From Nocardia brasiliensis IFM 10847 (GTDB lineage Bacteria > Actinomycetota > Actinomycetes > Mycobacteriales > Mycobacteriaceae): a stretch of 64,000 nucleotides of DNA. Positions 52,703-62,300 of the stretch are shown here, in pieces. The translations under genes were made by a program, and so were the position numbers. The notes beneath the pieces were generated by a model that did no database searches, was not told where the DNA came from, and was given only the letters and a program-made list of their open reading frames with translations. The stretch is taken from assembly GCF_000710915.1 (NCBI RefSeq), contig NZ_BAUA01000049.1:24633-88632 (forward strand). Direction: 5' to 3'. Numbering within the stretch: position 1 is the stretch's first letter; the number at the start of each line of letters is the position of its first letter.

Positions 52703-53422
52703 TCAGTGGTTTTCGTGCTCGCGCGACATCGACTCGGCGAAATAGAGGATGGTCAGCAGCGAGAAGATAAAGGCCTGAATGAGCCCGACGAACAGGTCGA
52801 ACAACTTCCAGGCCGCGTTCGGGGCCCAGCTGATCCAGGCGGGCAGCAGCGTGATGACGGACAGCATCACGCCACCGGCGAAGATGTTCCCGAACAGTCG
52901 CAGCGACAGCGACAGCGGTTTCGCGATTTCCTCGATGATGTTGATGAGCACCATCCCCCACCCCGCGTGCCCCTTCAGCGTCTGCTTCAGGTGCCCGAGC
53001 GGACCGCGCCGGGCGATGCCCGCGGCCTGGTAACCGAAGAAGACGAATACCGCGAGCGCGTAGACGAAGTTGACGTCCGCGGCCGGCGGATGGATCAGTT
53101 CCCCCGAGCCGTACCGCACCGGCAGCACCGCCAACCAGTTCGACAGCAGAATGAAGATGAACAGGGTGACGGTGAGCGGTAGCACGAACGGCGCCACCCG
53201 CATCCCGATCGCACTTTCCACCTGATTGCGCAGTTGCACGGTGACGGTCTCGAAGAACAGTTGCACCCCGTTGGGCACGCCGGAGGTCACCGTGGCCCGC
53301 AGATAGAACGCGAGCCCGAGCACCACCACCGCCGCCACACCGGTCGACACGATGGTGTCGACGTTGAACTCCAGTCCGAGCAGCCGTACCGTCTGGTGCT
53401 CGCCGACCTTGATCGTCGTCAT
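52703..53422 (-). CDS. atpB: ATP synthase subunit a
   Basis: This 239-residue stator subunit has five or six membrane helices and the essential arginine in [15 protein letters not shown]. Starting [19 protein letters not shown], it has a periplasmic N-terminus and the [10 protein letters not shown] loop. The ATG at 53422 overlaps the stop of the atpI-like gene. All residues needed for proton passage appear intact. Confidence 0.92.
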   Translation of the reverse strand: MTTIKVGEHQTVRLLGLEFNVDTIVSTGVAAVVVLGLAFYLRATVTSGVPNGVQLFFETVTVQLRNQVESAIGMRVAPFVLPLTVTLFIFILLSNWLAVLPVRYGSGELIHPPAADVNFVYALAVFVFFGYQAAGIARRGPLGHLKQTLKGHAGWGMVLINIIEEIAKPLSLSLRLFGNIFAGGVMLSVITLLPAWISWAPNAAWKLFDLFVGLIQAFIFSLLTILYFAESMSREHENH

Positions 53423-53700
53423 GTCTGCCCCTGCAATGCCGGTCGCCGGACCCGGAACAGCCGGGCGGCGTGGAATACCGCGAGGCCGAAGAACACGCCC
53501 ACGCCGGGCGCACCGGCCAGGAATGCGATCGCGATCGAAACCACGGTCAGCACAAGCAATCTCGTCATCGACAGCAAGACCAGCCGCCCGCTCGTCACGT
53601 CGTCGTCCACGATGCGGGTGATCGCCCGCCGCGTCCACAGGGCATTTCCCCACCCGAGCGCGAGTCCCGCGCAGAAGTACATCGCCGTTGGCATCATCAC
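53419..53700 (-). CDS. AtpI-like small membrane protein
   Basis: This 93-residue protein has three hydrophobic segments ([54 protein letters not shown]). It sits first in the F0 operon, where many bacteria have atpI or uncI, thought to assist c-ring assembly. Assignment rests on position and size more than sequence. A GGGGAGG site precedes the repeated ATG start. Confidence 0.65.
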   Translation of the reverse strand: MMMPTAMYFCAGLALGWGNALWTRRAITRIVDDDVTSGRLVLLSMTRLLVLTVVSIAIAFLAGAPGVGVFFGLAVFHAARLFRVRRPALQGQT

Positions 53701-53724
53701 CGGAGCCTCCCCTTTGAGGTCGTT

Positions 53725-53747
53725 CTACGACGTAGCATAGTTGCTAC
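53725..53747. promoter_or_regulatory. Overlapping inverted repeats upstream of the F0 operon
   Basis: CTACGACGTAG (53725-53735) is a 5-1-5 palindrome. It overlaps GTAGCA-TAGT-TGCTAC (53732-53747), a perfect 6-bp inverted repeat. Outer ACGAC and GTCGT extend the symmetry. The position, 25 bases before the first F0 gene, suits a repressor; BlaI-type operators rich in TAC/GTA are one possibility. Confidence 0.5.
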
Positions 53748-53849
53748 ATCTCGTCGTGACAACGCTATTGACATGGGGCAGCACGATGCGATGAGATAGA
53801 GAGATGCGCGCGACTCGACCGCGCGCCGACGGCGGCTACTCGCCCGAGG

Positions 53850-54533
53850 TCAGGGGTGTTCCCGGCGCGGCGCCTCGATGCGCACCAGCCCGGACTGGAA
53901 CGCTGTGACGACGAGTTGGGCTCGGTTCTGTACGTTCAGTTTCGACATCGCTCGCTGCACATGGGTGCGGATGGTGAGCGGGCTGACGTACATCTTTTCG
54001 GCGATGGCCTCGTTGGACAGTCCCGAGGCGACCAGCACGACCACTTCACGTTCGCGGGCCGTGAGGATCGCGACGGGATCGCCTGCGCTGATGCGGTTTT
54101 CCGGCAGGGCGAGGTAGCGCGCGATCAGGGTTCGGGTCGCGGCGGGTGAGAGCAGGGCATCGCCGGCGGCGACGGATCGGATGCCGCCCAGCAGCTCTTC
54201 GGGGCCGACGTCTTTGCCGAGGAATCCGCTGGCGCCCGCGCGAAGGGCCTGTGCCACATACTCGTCGAGCTCGAAGGTGGTCAGGATCAGCACCCTGGTC
54301 CGGCGCAGCGCGGGATCGTCGCAGATCTCCTTGGTCGCGGCCAGGCCGTCGACACCGGGCATCCGGATGTCCATGACCACCACATCCGGCTCGGTGGAGC
54401 GAGCCAGATCGATTGCCTCGCTGCCGTTTCCGGCGATCCCGACGACCTCCATATCGGGGGCCGAATCGATCAGGAGCCGGAAGGTGCCCGTGAGCAGCGC
54501 TTGGTCGTCGGACAGGAGAACACGGATGGTCAT
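53850..54533 (-). CDS. NarL/LuxR-family response regulator
   Basis: This 227-residue regulator has a receiver domain (LLSDDQALLTGTF, phosphoacceptor in VVVMDIRMPGVDG, FLGKD) and a LuxR helix-turn-helix (LTAREREVVVLVASGLSNEAI, SPLTIRTHVQRAM). The start overlaps its kinase stop. It ends an operon headed by the MMPL transporter. Confidence 0.92.
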   Translation of the reverse strand: MTIRVLLSDDQALLTGTFRLLIDSAPDMEVVGIAGNGSEAIDLARSTEPDVVVMDIRMPGVDGLAATKEICDDPALRRTRVLILTTFELDEYVAQALRAGASGFLGKDVGPEELLGGIRSVAAGDALLSPAATRTLIARYLALPENRISAGDPVAILTAREREVVVLVASGLSNEAIAEKMYVSPLTIRTHVQRAMSKLNVQNRAQLVVTAFQSGLVRIEAPRREHP

Positions 54534-55756
54534 GCTGTCTTGTCCTCGAGGTCAAGGTTTTCCGAGTGCGCGAGCGGCAGTTCTGTGGTGACTTCGAATC
54601 CGCCGTCGGGACGGTGCCCGACGTGCAGATTGCCGCCGACCGAGATGGCTCGTTCGTTCATGCCGATCAGGCCGAAACTCTGACCGTCCGGCGCGGGCGG
54701 GCGCGCATCCCGGCCCCCGTCGTCGCTCACGCTGATGGTCAGCAGCAGCCGCGAATAGACGAGGTGGACCGTGGCCGACGCGCCGGCACCCGCGTGCTTG
54801 GTGACGTTGGTGAGTGCTTCCTGGATGATCCGGTAGGCCGTCAGGTCGGTGCCGGGTGACAGCGGACGCGGCACCCCGCTGATCGACAGCGACGGAGTCA
54901 GTCCGGTCCGCTCGAACGAGGCCAGCAGTTCGCCCAGCTGCGCGAGGCCGGGCGCAGGCGCCAGCGGGACGTCCATCTCGCTTTCCCGCAGTAGTCCCAC
55001 ACTGGCTTTCAGCTCGCGTAACGCCGCGGACGTGGTGCCGGACAGCTGGTCGAGCATCTCCTGCACCTGATCCGGCTGAATCCGCAAAAGGTATGCGGCA
55101 GTGGAGGCTTGGGCATGCGCGAGCGCCATATGATGGGCCACCACATCGTGCAGCTCGCGCGCGATCCGCAGCCGCTCCGCGCTGACCCGCAGCCGCGCTT
55201 CTTCTTCGCGGGTTCGTTCGGCCAGCTCCGCGCGCGCGTGCAGCGCGGCGAGGTAGTCACGCCGGTTGCGGCCCGCTGCACCGAACGCGGACGCCACCAG
55301 CAGGCCGGCGATCAAAGTGATGCGGTCCCCGGTCAACAGCGGCGTGAACGAGGTGATCAACGAGGTGATCAGTAACGCGAGCCCGGCCGCAACCTGCGCG
55401 GCCTTGGCGTGACACGTTCGGGACCAATACATTTCGATCGAATACATCGCGACGAAGGCGGCGCCCGCGCTGACGATCGACATCTCGAAACCCAGCACGC
55501 CGATCGTCATCGCGCAGCCGGTGGTGAGCAGCAGTACGCCGCGCGGGAACCGCCGCCGCCACAGCAGTGCCAGCGAGGCGAGTGCCGACAGCGCGAACAC
55601 CGCAGGCGATGCGGGCCGGACCACCATCGGCCCGTACCCGTCGAGGCCCCCGGCGACCCGGCTGGCGTAGGTGGCCATCGCGCACAGCAGGACAGCGATG
55701 ATCACGTCGATGGCGTGCCGGTGTCGGCGCGGCCATTGCGACCAAGCGGCGGTCAT
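54530..55756 (-). CDS. Membrane sensor histidine kinase, NarL-type
   Basis: This 408-residue kinase has six N-terminal transmembrane helices, the motif IARELHDVVAHHMALAHAQA and a HATPase domain (NVTKHAGAGAS, SDDGGRD, FGLIGMNERAISVGG). ATG 55756 is preceded by AAGGAGGTG at good spacing, better than the GTG-like start further upstream. It is 91 bases after the MMPL gene on the same strand. Confidence 0.9.
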   Translation of the reverse strand: MTAAWSQWPRRHRHAIDVIIAVLLCAMATYASRVAGGLDGYGPMVVRPASPAVFALSALASLALLWRRRFPRGVLLLTTGCAMTIGVLGFEMSIVSAGAAFVAMYSIEMYWSRTCHAKAAQVAAGLALLITSLITSFTPLLTGDRITLIAGLLVASAFGAAGRNRRDYLAALHARAELAERTREEEARLRVSAERLRIARELHDVVAHHMALAHAQASTAAYLLRIQPDQVQEMLDQLSGTTSAALRELKASVGLLRESEMDVPLAPAPGLAQLGELLASFERTGLTPSLSISGVPRPLSPGTDLTAYRIIQEALTNVTKHAGAGASATVHLVYSRLLLTISVSDDGGRDARPPAPDGQSFGLIGMNERAISVGGNLHVGHRPDGGFEVTTELPLAHSENLDLEDKTA

Positions 55757-55847
55757 GCCTGCACCTCCTTGTTCCTGCACACTAACCGGCTGGTCAGCAG
55801 CGTGCCGTCCGGCCGCCGCGACGGACGGCCGGACGACGCGTTCCCCC

Positions 55848-58058
55848 TCAGACGCGAGCGGATTCCAGTTCGCGATCCGGTTCGACGGGCTGGATGTGTT
55901 TCAGCCCCTCCCCCTCGACGTCCACATTCGGCAGGATCTTCGCGAGCCACCGCGGCAACCACCAGGCCTTGTCGCCGAGCAGCGCGAGGACCGCCGGGAC
56001 GAGGGTCATCCGGACGACGAACGCGTCGAAGAACACCGCTGACGCGAGCCCCAGCCCCATCATCTTGATCATCGGTTCGCCGCCGCCGATGAACCCGGCG
56101 AACACCGCGATCATGATGGCCGCCGCGGCAGCGACCACCCGCGCGCTGTGCCGGAATCCGGTGACGATCGCGTCGTGTGCGCTCTCGCCGTGCGCGAACG
56201 CCTCCCGCATCCGGGTGACCAGGAAGACCTCGTAGTCCATCGCGAGCCCGAACACCACGCCGATCAGGAAGATCGGCATCATGCTCATCACCGGCCCGGT
56301 CTGCTCGACGCCGAGCAGGTTCGCCAGCCAGCCCCACTGGAACACCGCGACGATCACGCCGAAGGCCGCACCCACCGAGAGCAGGAAGCCCAGCGCCGCT
56401 TTGATCGGCACCGCGATCGAGCGGAACACGACCATCAGCAGCAGCACGGCCAACCCGACCACGATGGCCAGGTACGGCAGCAGCGCGTCCGCCAACTTCT
56501 GCGACACGTCGATATTCATCGCGGTCGCACCGGTGACCAGCATGGTCGCCCCCGTCGCCGTCCGCAGTTCGCCTGCCGCGTCGCGCACCGCGTGGACCAG
56601 ATCCTTGGTCTCGGTGGTGGACGGACCGGTGGCGGGCACCACCGTGAGCACCGCGGCGTCCCCGGCCTGGTTGAACGAGGCGGGCGAGACCGACACCACG
56701 TCCTTCGTCGCGGTCAGCGTCTTGGTCGCCTGTTCCACCGCGGTCTTCGGGTCGGCGACACCCGCGACATCGATCGCGACGGTGAGCGGCCCGTTGAAAC
56801 CGGGACCGAAGCCGGCCGCGAGCGCGTCGTAGGCGCGCCGCTGGGTCGTCGAGGTGGGTTGCGATTCGTCGCCCGGCAACCCGAGTTCGAGGCTGCGCAC
56901 CGGTAAAGCCAAGGCCCCCATGCCGATCAGGCCGACCAGCAACACCAGCACCGGCCTGCGGACGATGATCTGCGCCCACCGCGTCCCCATGCCGGGTTTC
57001 GCAGCGGACCGGGCCGCGGCACCCGCGCGCCGGTCGGCAACGGCGTTCTTTCGGAAAGCCCTCGGCATGACCGCCTGTTGGCAGAACCCGAGCAGCGCGG
57101 GCAACAGCGTCAATGCGATCACCACGGCGACGGCCACCGTGCCCGCGGCCGCCAAGCCCATCGTGGTGAGCGCGGGAATCCCGACCACGGCGAGCCCGGC
57201 CAGCGCGATGACCACGGTGAGCCCGGCGAAAACCACTGCGGAACCCGCGGTTCCGACGGCACGGCCCGCCGCTTCCACGGCGCTGTAACCCTGCGCGCGC
57301 TCGCTGCGGTACCGCGAGACGATGAACAGGGCGTAGTCGATGCCGACCGCGAGCCCGAGCATCATCGCCAGGGTGGTGGTCGTGGTGGACAGCCCGATCG
57401 CGACGATGGCGGCGATGCCCACACCGATCCCGATCAGGGCGGTGAGCAGGGGCAGTCCGGCGGCCGCGAACGCGCCGAAGGTGATCAGCAAAACCACGGC
57501 CGCGATGGCGATTCCGATGATCTCGGTGGCGCCACCCATTTCCGGTTCGGCCATCAGGGCGGTTCCGCCGACCTCAACGGTGACGCCAGCGGACTTGCCC
57601 GCGTCGATCGCGTCGGTGAGCGCCGTCTTCGTCGCGTCGGTGAGGTTCTGGGTGGTTTCGCCGTAGCTGACCGTCGCATAGGCAGTCGTGCCGTCCTTGC
57701 TCACCGCCCCGGTCTGGAACGGGTCGAGTACGCCCTTCACCTGGGCGCCGCTCGCCACATCGGACAGGATCTGCTCGACCGCGGCCTTGACCGGTTCGGC
57801 GCCGACCTGCTCGCCCGCGGGGGCCACGAAGACGATCCGGGCCTGCGCCCCATCGGATTTGGTCCCCGGGAAACGTGCGCCGAGCAGGTCGAACGCCTGC
57901 TGCGACTCGGTGCCCGGGATCGAGAAGGTGTCCGGCGGCGGCTTCGGTGCGTTGAGCGCCCCCGCCACCACGGCGGCCATCACGCCCAGCCAGAGCAGCA
58001 CGACCAGCCGCCGTTTCTCGAACGCGAACCGGCCCAGCCGGTAGAGGAATTTCGCCAT
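55848..58058 (-). CDS. MMPL/RND-family transporter
   Basis: This 736-residue transporter has the two-fold MMPL layout: a first helix (LVVLLWLGVMAAVVAGAL), an extracellular domain (TFSIPGTESQQAFDLL), five helices with GLAVGIDYALFIVSRYR, a second extracellular domain, and five helices with FGLAMDYEVFLVTRMREA. It is shorter than mycolate MMPLs and resembles actinobacterial drug or lipid exporters of the ActII-3 kind. It probably shares a transcript with the two-component genes that follow. Charged residues of the GxxxDY motifs are intact. Confidence 0.92.
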   Translation of the reverse strand: MAKFLYRLGRFAFEKRRLVVLLWLGVMAAVVAGALNAPKPPPDTFSIPGTESQQAFDLLGARFPGTKSDGAQARIVFVAPAGEQVGAEPVKAAVEQILSDVASGAQVKGVLDPFQTGAVSKDGTTAYATVSYGETTQNLTDATKTALTDAIDAGKSAGVTVEVGGTALMAEPEMGGATEIIGIAIAAVVLLITFGAFAAAGLPLLTALIGIGVGIAAIVAIGLSTTTTTLAMMLGLAVGIDYALFIVSRYRSERAQGYSAVEAAGRAVGTAGSAVVFAGLTVVIALAGLAVVGIPALTTMGLAAAGTVAVAVVIALTLLPALLGFCQQAVMPRAFRKNAVADRRAGAAARSAAKPGMGTRWAQIIVRRPVLVLLVGLIGMGALALPVRSLELGLPGDESQPTSTTQRRAYDALAAGFGPGFNGPLTVAIDVAGVADPKTAVEQATKTLTATKDVVSVSPASFNQAGDAAVLTVVPATGPSTTETKDLVHAVRDAAGELRTATGATMLVTGATAMNIDVSQKLADALLPYLAIVVGLAVLLLMVVFRSIAVPIKAALGFLLSVGAAFGVIVAVFQWGWLANLLGVEQTGPVMSMMPIFLIGVVFGLAMDYEVFLVTRMREAFAHGESAHDAIVTGFRHSARVVAAAAAIMIAVFAGFIGGGEPMIKMMGLGLASAVFFDAFVVRMTLVPAVLALLGDKAWWLPRWLAKILPNVDVEGEGLKHIQPVEPDRELESARV

Positions 58059-58231
58059 GCCGCCATGCTCGTAGGACGGTTCCGTAGTCCGCGTCGTGCG
58101 CAAGCAGGCTGTTGCGACTACTGCATTCGCAGTACGTTCTCACTGATGAACAGGGCACCGGGCGGTTGCGAGCGGCGAGGCACTAGATACGGTGATGTCC
58201 GGTCAGTATTCGTGCGATGAGGGAAGATCAC

Positions 58232-59551
58232 ATGGTGTCGGTGGATCCCAATGCGGCTGTTCCCGTTCATGTTCCAGAACCTGGCTGGAAGCTGCTGTGG
58301 AAGACGCTCTTCGGGATGGTCGCGACCTTCGCGTTCGCGCTACCTGTGTTGATGGTGGCCGTACGCCTGATCGACGGCGGCGGCCCGTGGTGGCTGACCG
58401 GTCATCACCTGGCCACGGCGCAGTGGTACGAGGCGGTCCGCAACACCGTGGCGGTCGTGGCGCTGACCGTGGCCGGCGGAGCCGCCTATCTGGCCATTCG
58501 ACGGCAGCGCACCGCGGACTCGACGCAGCACACCGCCGCGCACGCCGTCACTCTCCTCGCGGAAGCGAACAGACTCGCCACGGCGGCGCAGGAGATCGCC
58601 GCGAAGGCGCAGCAGACCTCGGCCGATGCGCTGGTCGTCAGCAACAAGCAGTACGAATTGGCCGCCGCGCAACATGACGCGGCCGCGATCCGCGATCTCC
58701 GCACCCGATTCACCACCACCTCGGGACAACTCGCCCACGCCTCGCCGGCCGTCCGGATGGCGGGCGTGTACGCGATGGCGGCGCTGGCCGACGACTGGCA
58801 CGCCCGTGGCAACCACGCCGAAGTCCAGGTGTGCGTCGACGTGCTCTGCGGGTATCTGCGCCTGCCCTACACGCCCGATCCCGACTGCGAGCGCAGTCAG
58901 AACGGCCTCGAGGTGCGCAAGACCATCGTGCGGGTCATCGCCGCGCATCTGGTGCCCGCCGCCGAGCATTCGTGGTCGGACCGCGACTTCGACCTGACCG
59001 GGGCCTACCTGGCCGACGCCGATTTCAGCTCGTCGCAGTTCCGCGGCCGTAACACCTTCAACGACACGGTGTTCGCCGGAAAGTACGCGTCGTTCAACGG
59101 CGCGAGGTTCTATGACAAGACCTGGTTCGAGGGCGTGACCTTCGCCGGGCCCGCCGACTTCGGCGGCGCGCGGTTCGACGAGGAGGTTTCCTACCGCAAC
59201 GCCACCTTCGCCGGGCTGACCCGCTTCTCCGAAACCGAGTTCGCCGGGTCCAACACCTGGTTCGACGGCGCGACACTGGACGGCGCAACCAGTTTCGCGG
59301 ACGCGATCTTCGGCGGTGAAGGGGTCTCCTTCCACAAGACGAAGTTCCAGAAGCACACCTCGTTCATCGGCGCCGCGTTCAACGGATGGCACACCAGTTT
59401 CGACGCCGCTGTCTTCACCGGCCCCACCATCTCCTTCGAACGCCCCGCCGCGTGGCGGATGTTGACCTTCGACTGGGATCACGTCCCGGGAGCCCAGCCC
59501 CCCAACGTGCTGCCGAACAAATGGCCCCCGGCGGTGCAACCGACCGCCTGA
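58232..59551 (+). CDS. Pentapeptide-repeat-like membrane protein
   Basis: This protein of about 439 residues has two N-terminal membrane helices (TLFGMVATFAFALPVLMVAV; VAVVALTVAGGAAYLAI), a helical stretch rich in Ala and Gln, and a C-terminal half of five-residue repeats with Phe at the central position (ADFSSSQFRGRNTFND, ATFAGLTRFSETEFAG). This matches large actinobacterial pentapeptide-repeat proteins. ATG 58232 has GAGGGAAG at good spacing; ATG 58217 is the alternative. Function unknown. Confidence 0.75.
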   Translation: MVSVDPNAAVPVHVPEPGWKLLWKTLFGMVATFAFALPVLMVAVRLIDGGGPWWLTGHHLATAQWYEAVRNTVAVVALTVAGGAAYLAIRRQRTADSTQHTAAHAVTLLAEANRLATAAQEIAAKAQQTSADALVVSNKQYELAAAQHDAAAIRDLRTRFTTTSGQLAHASPAVRMAGVYAMAALADDWHARGNHAEVQVCVDVLCGYLRLPYTPDPDCERSQNGLEVRKTIVRVIAAHLVPAAEHSWSDRDFDLTGAYLADADFSSSQFRGRNTFNDTVFAGKYASFNGARFYDKTWFEGVTFAGPADFGGARFDEEVSYRNATFAGLTRFSETEFAGSNTWFDGATLDGATSFADAIFGGEGVSFHKTKFQKHTSFIGAAFNGWHTSFDAAVFTGPTISFERPAAWRMLTFDWDHVPGAQPPNVLPNKWPPAVQPTA

Positions 59552-59718
59552 CCGTCCGCACACCACGGCGGACGAGGTTCGGCCGCCCTCGACACCGAGG
59601 TGGCGAACGCTCACCCCTGCGTGGTGGCCGACCACTCCTGGGGTTCGTGGCTCAGCCCGCTTCTGCTGCGTTGAATTGCCTCAACAGGCACACACCCAGC
59701 AATCTTCAGGAGCACCCG

Positions 59719-60189
59719 TTGGCTACACCGTCCACCACCAAGAAGCTCGCGGCGACGAGTCTGCTCGTCACCGGACTGGCCGCCCTCACCACCCTCGTCG
59801 CACCGGCCGCGAACGCGTCCAACGGCGTCGAGGGAAGTATCAGCAGTCCCGCCGCGGGCACGGTGACGCTCGGGTGGCGGGTCTACATTCCCGCGGGCAG
59901 CACCGCGACCTGCGACATGGTCGTCGAGAACAGCGTCGACACCGTTGGGACGTATCGCGAATTCGACTACTCCGCCATCGGCGGCTCGGCCAATCATCAG
60001 GGACGCTGGGTCACCGACTCGTTCCAGACCTCGGCGCCCGCGGGCAGCACCGCGTACGGCGATGTCTACTGCACCTTCCTGAGCCCCAGCGGTCAAGCCA
60101 CGACTGGTCAGTGGCAAGGCAGCACAGCGGTCAAGATCGTGATCAAGGGCGGTACCCCGACCATCCCGCCGGGCGGCGGAGTGGGCTGA
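59719..60189 (+). CDS. Small secreted protein
   Basis: This 156-residue protein starts at TTG 59719 with CAGGAG upstream. It has a clear signal peptide (KKLAATSLLVTGLAALTTLV, cleavage after APAANA) followed by a beta-rich domain with two cysteines (TCDMVVEN, VYCTFLSP) that could form a disulfide. It ends in a Pro/Gly tail. No family was recognised. Confidence 0.7.
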   Translation: MATPSTTKKLAATSLLVTGLAALTTLVAPAANASNGVEGSISSPAAGTVTLGWRVYIPAGSTATCDMVVENSVDTVGTYREFDYSAIGGSANHQGRWVTDSFQTSAPAGSTAYGDVYCTFLSPSGQATTGQWQGSTAVKIVIKGGTPTIPPGGGVG

Positions 60190-60301
60190 ACAATTCCGGC
60201 CCAGGGGTCGGATTCCGAGGACAACGCCGTATGAAATAGCTACTCTCCGAAGAAATTACGAGAGGCCAGGTGTGACCGGCCGCTCGAGGTCGGAGGGCGA
60301 A

Positions 60302-61906
60302 GTGAAATCCACCAGATGGGCAGCGTTATTGGTGACGGCCGCGTTGGCGATAGGCCTGACGGCCTGTTCGTCCGGCGGGGACGATGCGGCGGCGGGCGTG
60401 GTGACCGCAAACGGCGGTGAGCCGCAACATCCGCTCGTGCCGACGAACACCAACGAGAACCAGGGCGGGCGCGTGGTCGACCGGCTGTTCGCCGGACTGA
60501 AGTATTACGACGCCGACGGTAAGGCCCACAACGAGGTCGCCGAAACGATCGAGTCGGCCGATCGGCGGCACTATCGGATCACCCTCGAACCGGGTTGGAC
60601 GTTCACCGACGGCACCCCGGTGACCGCGAAATCGTTTGTGGACGCGTGGAATTACGGCGCGCTGAGCACCAATGCGCAGTTGCAGAGCTGGATTTTCGCC
60701 TCGATCGTCGGCTACGACGAGGTATCGGTGGACCCGCCCAAGGCGCAGACGATGTCGGGGCTCAAGGTGGTCGACGAGCGCACGTTCACGGTAGATCTCA
60801 CCCGCCCCTCGATCGATTTCGAACTCTCCCTGGGGTTCACGCCGTTCTTCCCGCTGCCCGAGGTCGCGTATCGGGACATGAAAGCGTTCGGTGAGCGTCC
60901 GGTCGGCAACGGCCCGTACAAGTTCGCGAACGACAACGCCTGGCAGCACAACGTGCAGATCGATCTCGCACCCAATCCGGATTATCGAGGCAACCGCCCG
61001 GCCAAGAACAAGGGTCTGCGGTTCGTGATGTACGCGACCTACGAGACCGCGTACGCGGACCTGCTGGCCGGCAACCTCGACCTGCTCGACACCATCCCCG
61101 ACAACGCGCTGACCAGCTTCAACTCCGACCTCGGCGACCGCGCCATCCACAAGGCGACGGCACGATACGAGCACATCGGATTCCAGCCCACCGTCCCGCA
61201 TTTCGGCGGCGCGGAGGGCGTGCTGCGCCGCAAAGCGATCTCGCTGTCCATCAATCGCCAGCAGATCGCCGACACCATCTGGCACGGAACCAAGGTTCCG
61301 GCAAAGGATTTCACCTCGGCGAGCCTGCCCGGTTACAACGGCAGTCTGCCCGGTGTGGAACTGCTCGCGTACAACCCGGACGAGGCGCGGCGACTCTGGG
61401 AGCAGGCCAACGCCATCGCACCGTGGACGGGCCGCTTCGAGATCGCCTACAACGCCGACGGCGGCCATCAGGCCTGGATCGAGGCCGTCGCGAACAGCGT
61501 CAAGAACACCCTCGGCATCGATGCCCTGGGCGCGCCCTACCCGACGTTCAAGCCGCTGCGGGACGCGATCACCGGCAAATCCATTCGCACCGCGTTCCGC
61601 AACGCCTGGCAGGGCGACTACCCGACGATGCTGAATTTCCTGATGCCGCAGTATCTCTCCGATTCGGCGAGCAACGACATCGGCTACGTCAACCCGGAAT
61701 TCGACAAGATCATCGCGACCGCGCTGGCCGCGCCCACCCCGGAGGAGTCCTACGCGCACATCGCGAAGGCGCAGGCCATCCTGTTCCAGGACATGCCCGA
61801 CATTCCCGTGTTCGACGACAACAACAACGCGGGGCATTCGGACAAGGTGCGGCAGGCGAAGCTGACCTGGAACGGTCTGTTCGCTTACGAAGGTGTCGAA
61901 AAGTAG
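60302..61906 (+). CDS. Oligopeptide-type ABC substrate-binding lipoprotein
   Basis: This 534-residue SBP_bac_5 protein has a lipoprotein signal (LAIGLTACSSGG, lipid on the cysteine) and family segments such as GWTFTDGTPVTAKSFVDAWN, VGNGPYKF and NPDYRGNR. It binds a peptide or similar solute outside the cell. GTG 60302 has GGAGG five bases upstream. No permease or ATPase genes follow: a perfect terminator stem does, so it works with a transporter encoded elsewhere. Confidence 0.9.
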   Translation: MKSTRWAALLVTAALAIGLTACSSGGDDAAAGVVTANGGEPQHPLVPTNTNENQGGRVVDRLFAGLKYYDADGKAHNEVAETIESADRRHYRITLEPGWTFTDGTPVTAKSFVDAWNYGALSTNAQLQSWIFASIVGYDEVSVDPPKAQTMSGLKVVDERTFTVDLTRPSIDFELSLGFTPFFPLPEVAYRDMKAFGERPVGNGPYKFANDNAWQHNVQIDLAPNPDYRGNRPAKNKGLRFVMYATYETAYADLLAGNLDLLDTIPDNALTSFNSDLGDRAIHKATARYEHIGFQPTVPHFGGAEGVLRRKAISLSINRQQIADTIWHGTKVPAKDFTSASLPGYNGSLPGVELLAYNPDEARRLWEQANAIAPWTGRFEIAYNADGGHQAWIEAVANSVKNTLGIDALGAPYPTFKPLRDAITGKSIRTAFRNAWQGDYPTMLNFLMPQYLSDSASNDIGYVNPEFDKIIATALAAPTPEESYAHIAKAQAILFQDMPDIPVFDDNNNAGHSDKVRQAKLTWNGLFAYEGVEK

Positions 61907-61938
61907 TCCTCGGCAGGTGAACCGGCGTAGCCGGACAG

Positions 61939-61977
61939 GAGACGGCCGGTCGATCCACTGGATCGACCGGCCGTCTC
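61939..61977 (+). terminator. Perfect 18-bp terminator stem
   Basis: GAGACGGCCGGTCGATCC, loop ACT, then its exact complement, 33 bases after the lipoprotein stop. No T-tract. It lies between convergent genes and probably stops transcription from both sides. Confidence 0.8.
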
Positions 61978-62002
61978 AGTTGGCGCAAGCCTGCTCGGTG
62001 CG

Positions 62003-62206
62003 TCAGAAGGAGCAGTCCGTGGGACGACCCGCCCAGCCGCCCTTCAGGAATCGGATCACGGCGCAGAAGATATCCGCCGACGACCCCTGGACATAGGTCG
62101 CGGTAGAGGTCGTGTTCGCCGGTGCGGCAACGGGTTGCGCCGCGGCCAGTCCGGCCGGCGCGAGCAGGCCCGCCGTCAGGGCGGCGACAACGATGAGCTT
62201 TTTCAC
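62003..62206 (-). CDS. Small secreted peptide
   Basis: This 67-residue protein starts at GTG 62206 (KKLIVVAALTAGLLAPAG). It has a signal peptide cleaved near LAAAQPVAA, leaving about 45 residues with two cysteines (IFCAVIRF, PTDCSF), possibly disulfide-linked. GAGGA stands upstream. Similar short Cys-pair exported peptides are common in mycolate actinobacteria, but I cannot name a family. Confidence 0.65.
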   Translation of the reverse strand: MKKLIVVAALTAGLLAPAGLAAAQPVAAPANTTSTATYVQGSSADIFCAVIRFLKGGWAGRPTDCSF

Positions 62207-62300
62207 AAGAGTGTCCTCTTCGTCGGGAGACAGGAACACGATCCATGATTGCGCGCCCGGTGCCGCGCCCCGGATTCTGGGGGGTCGGCGTCAACGGCCA

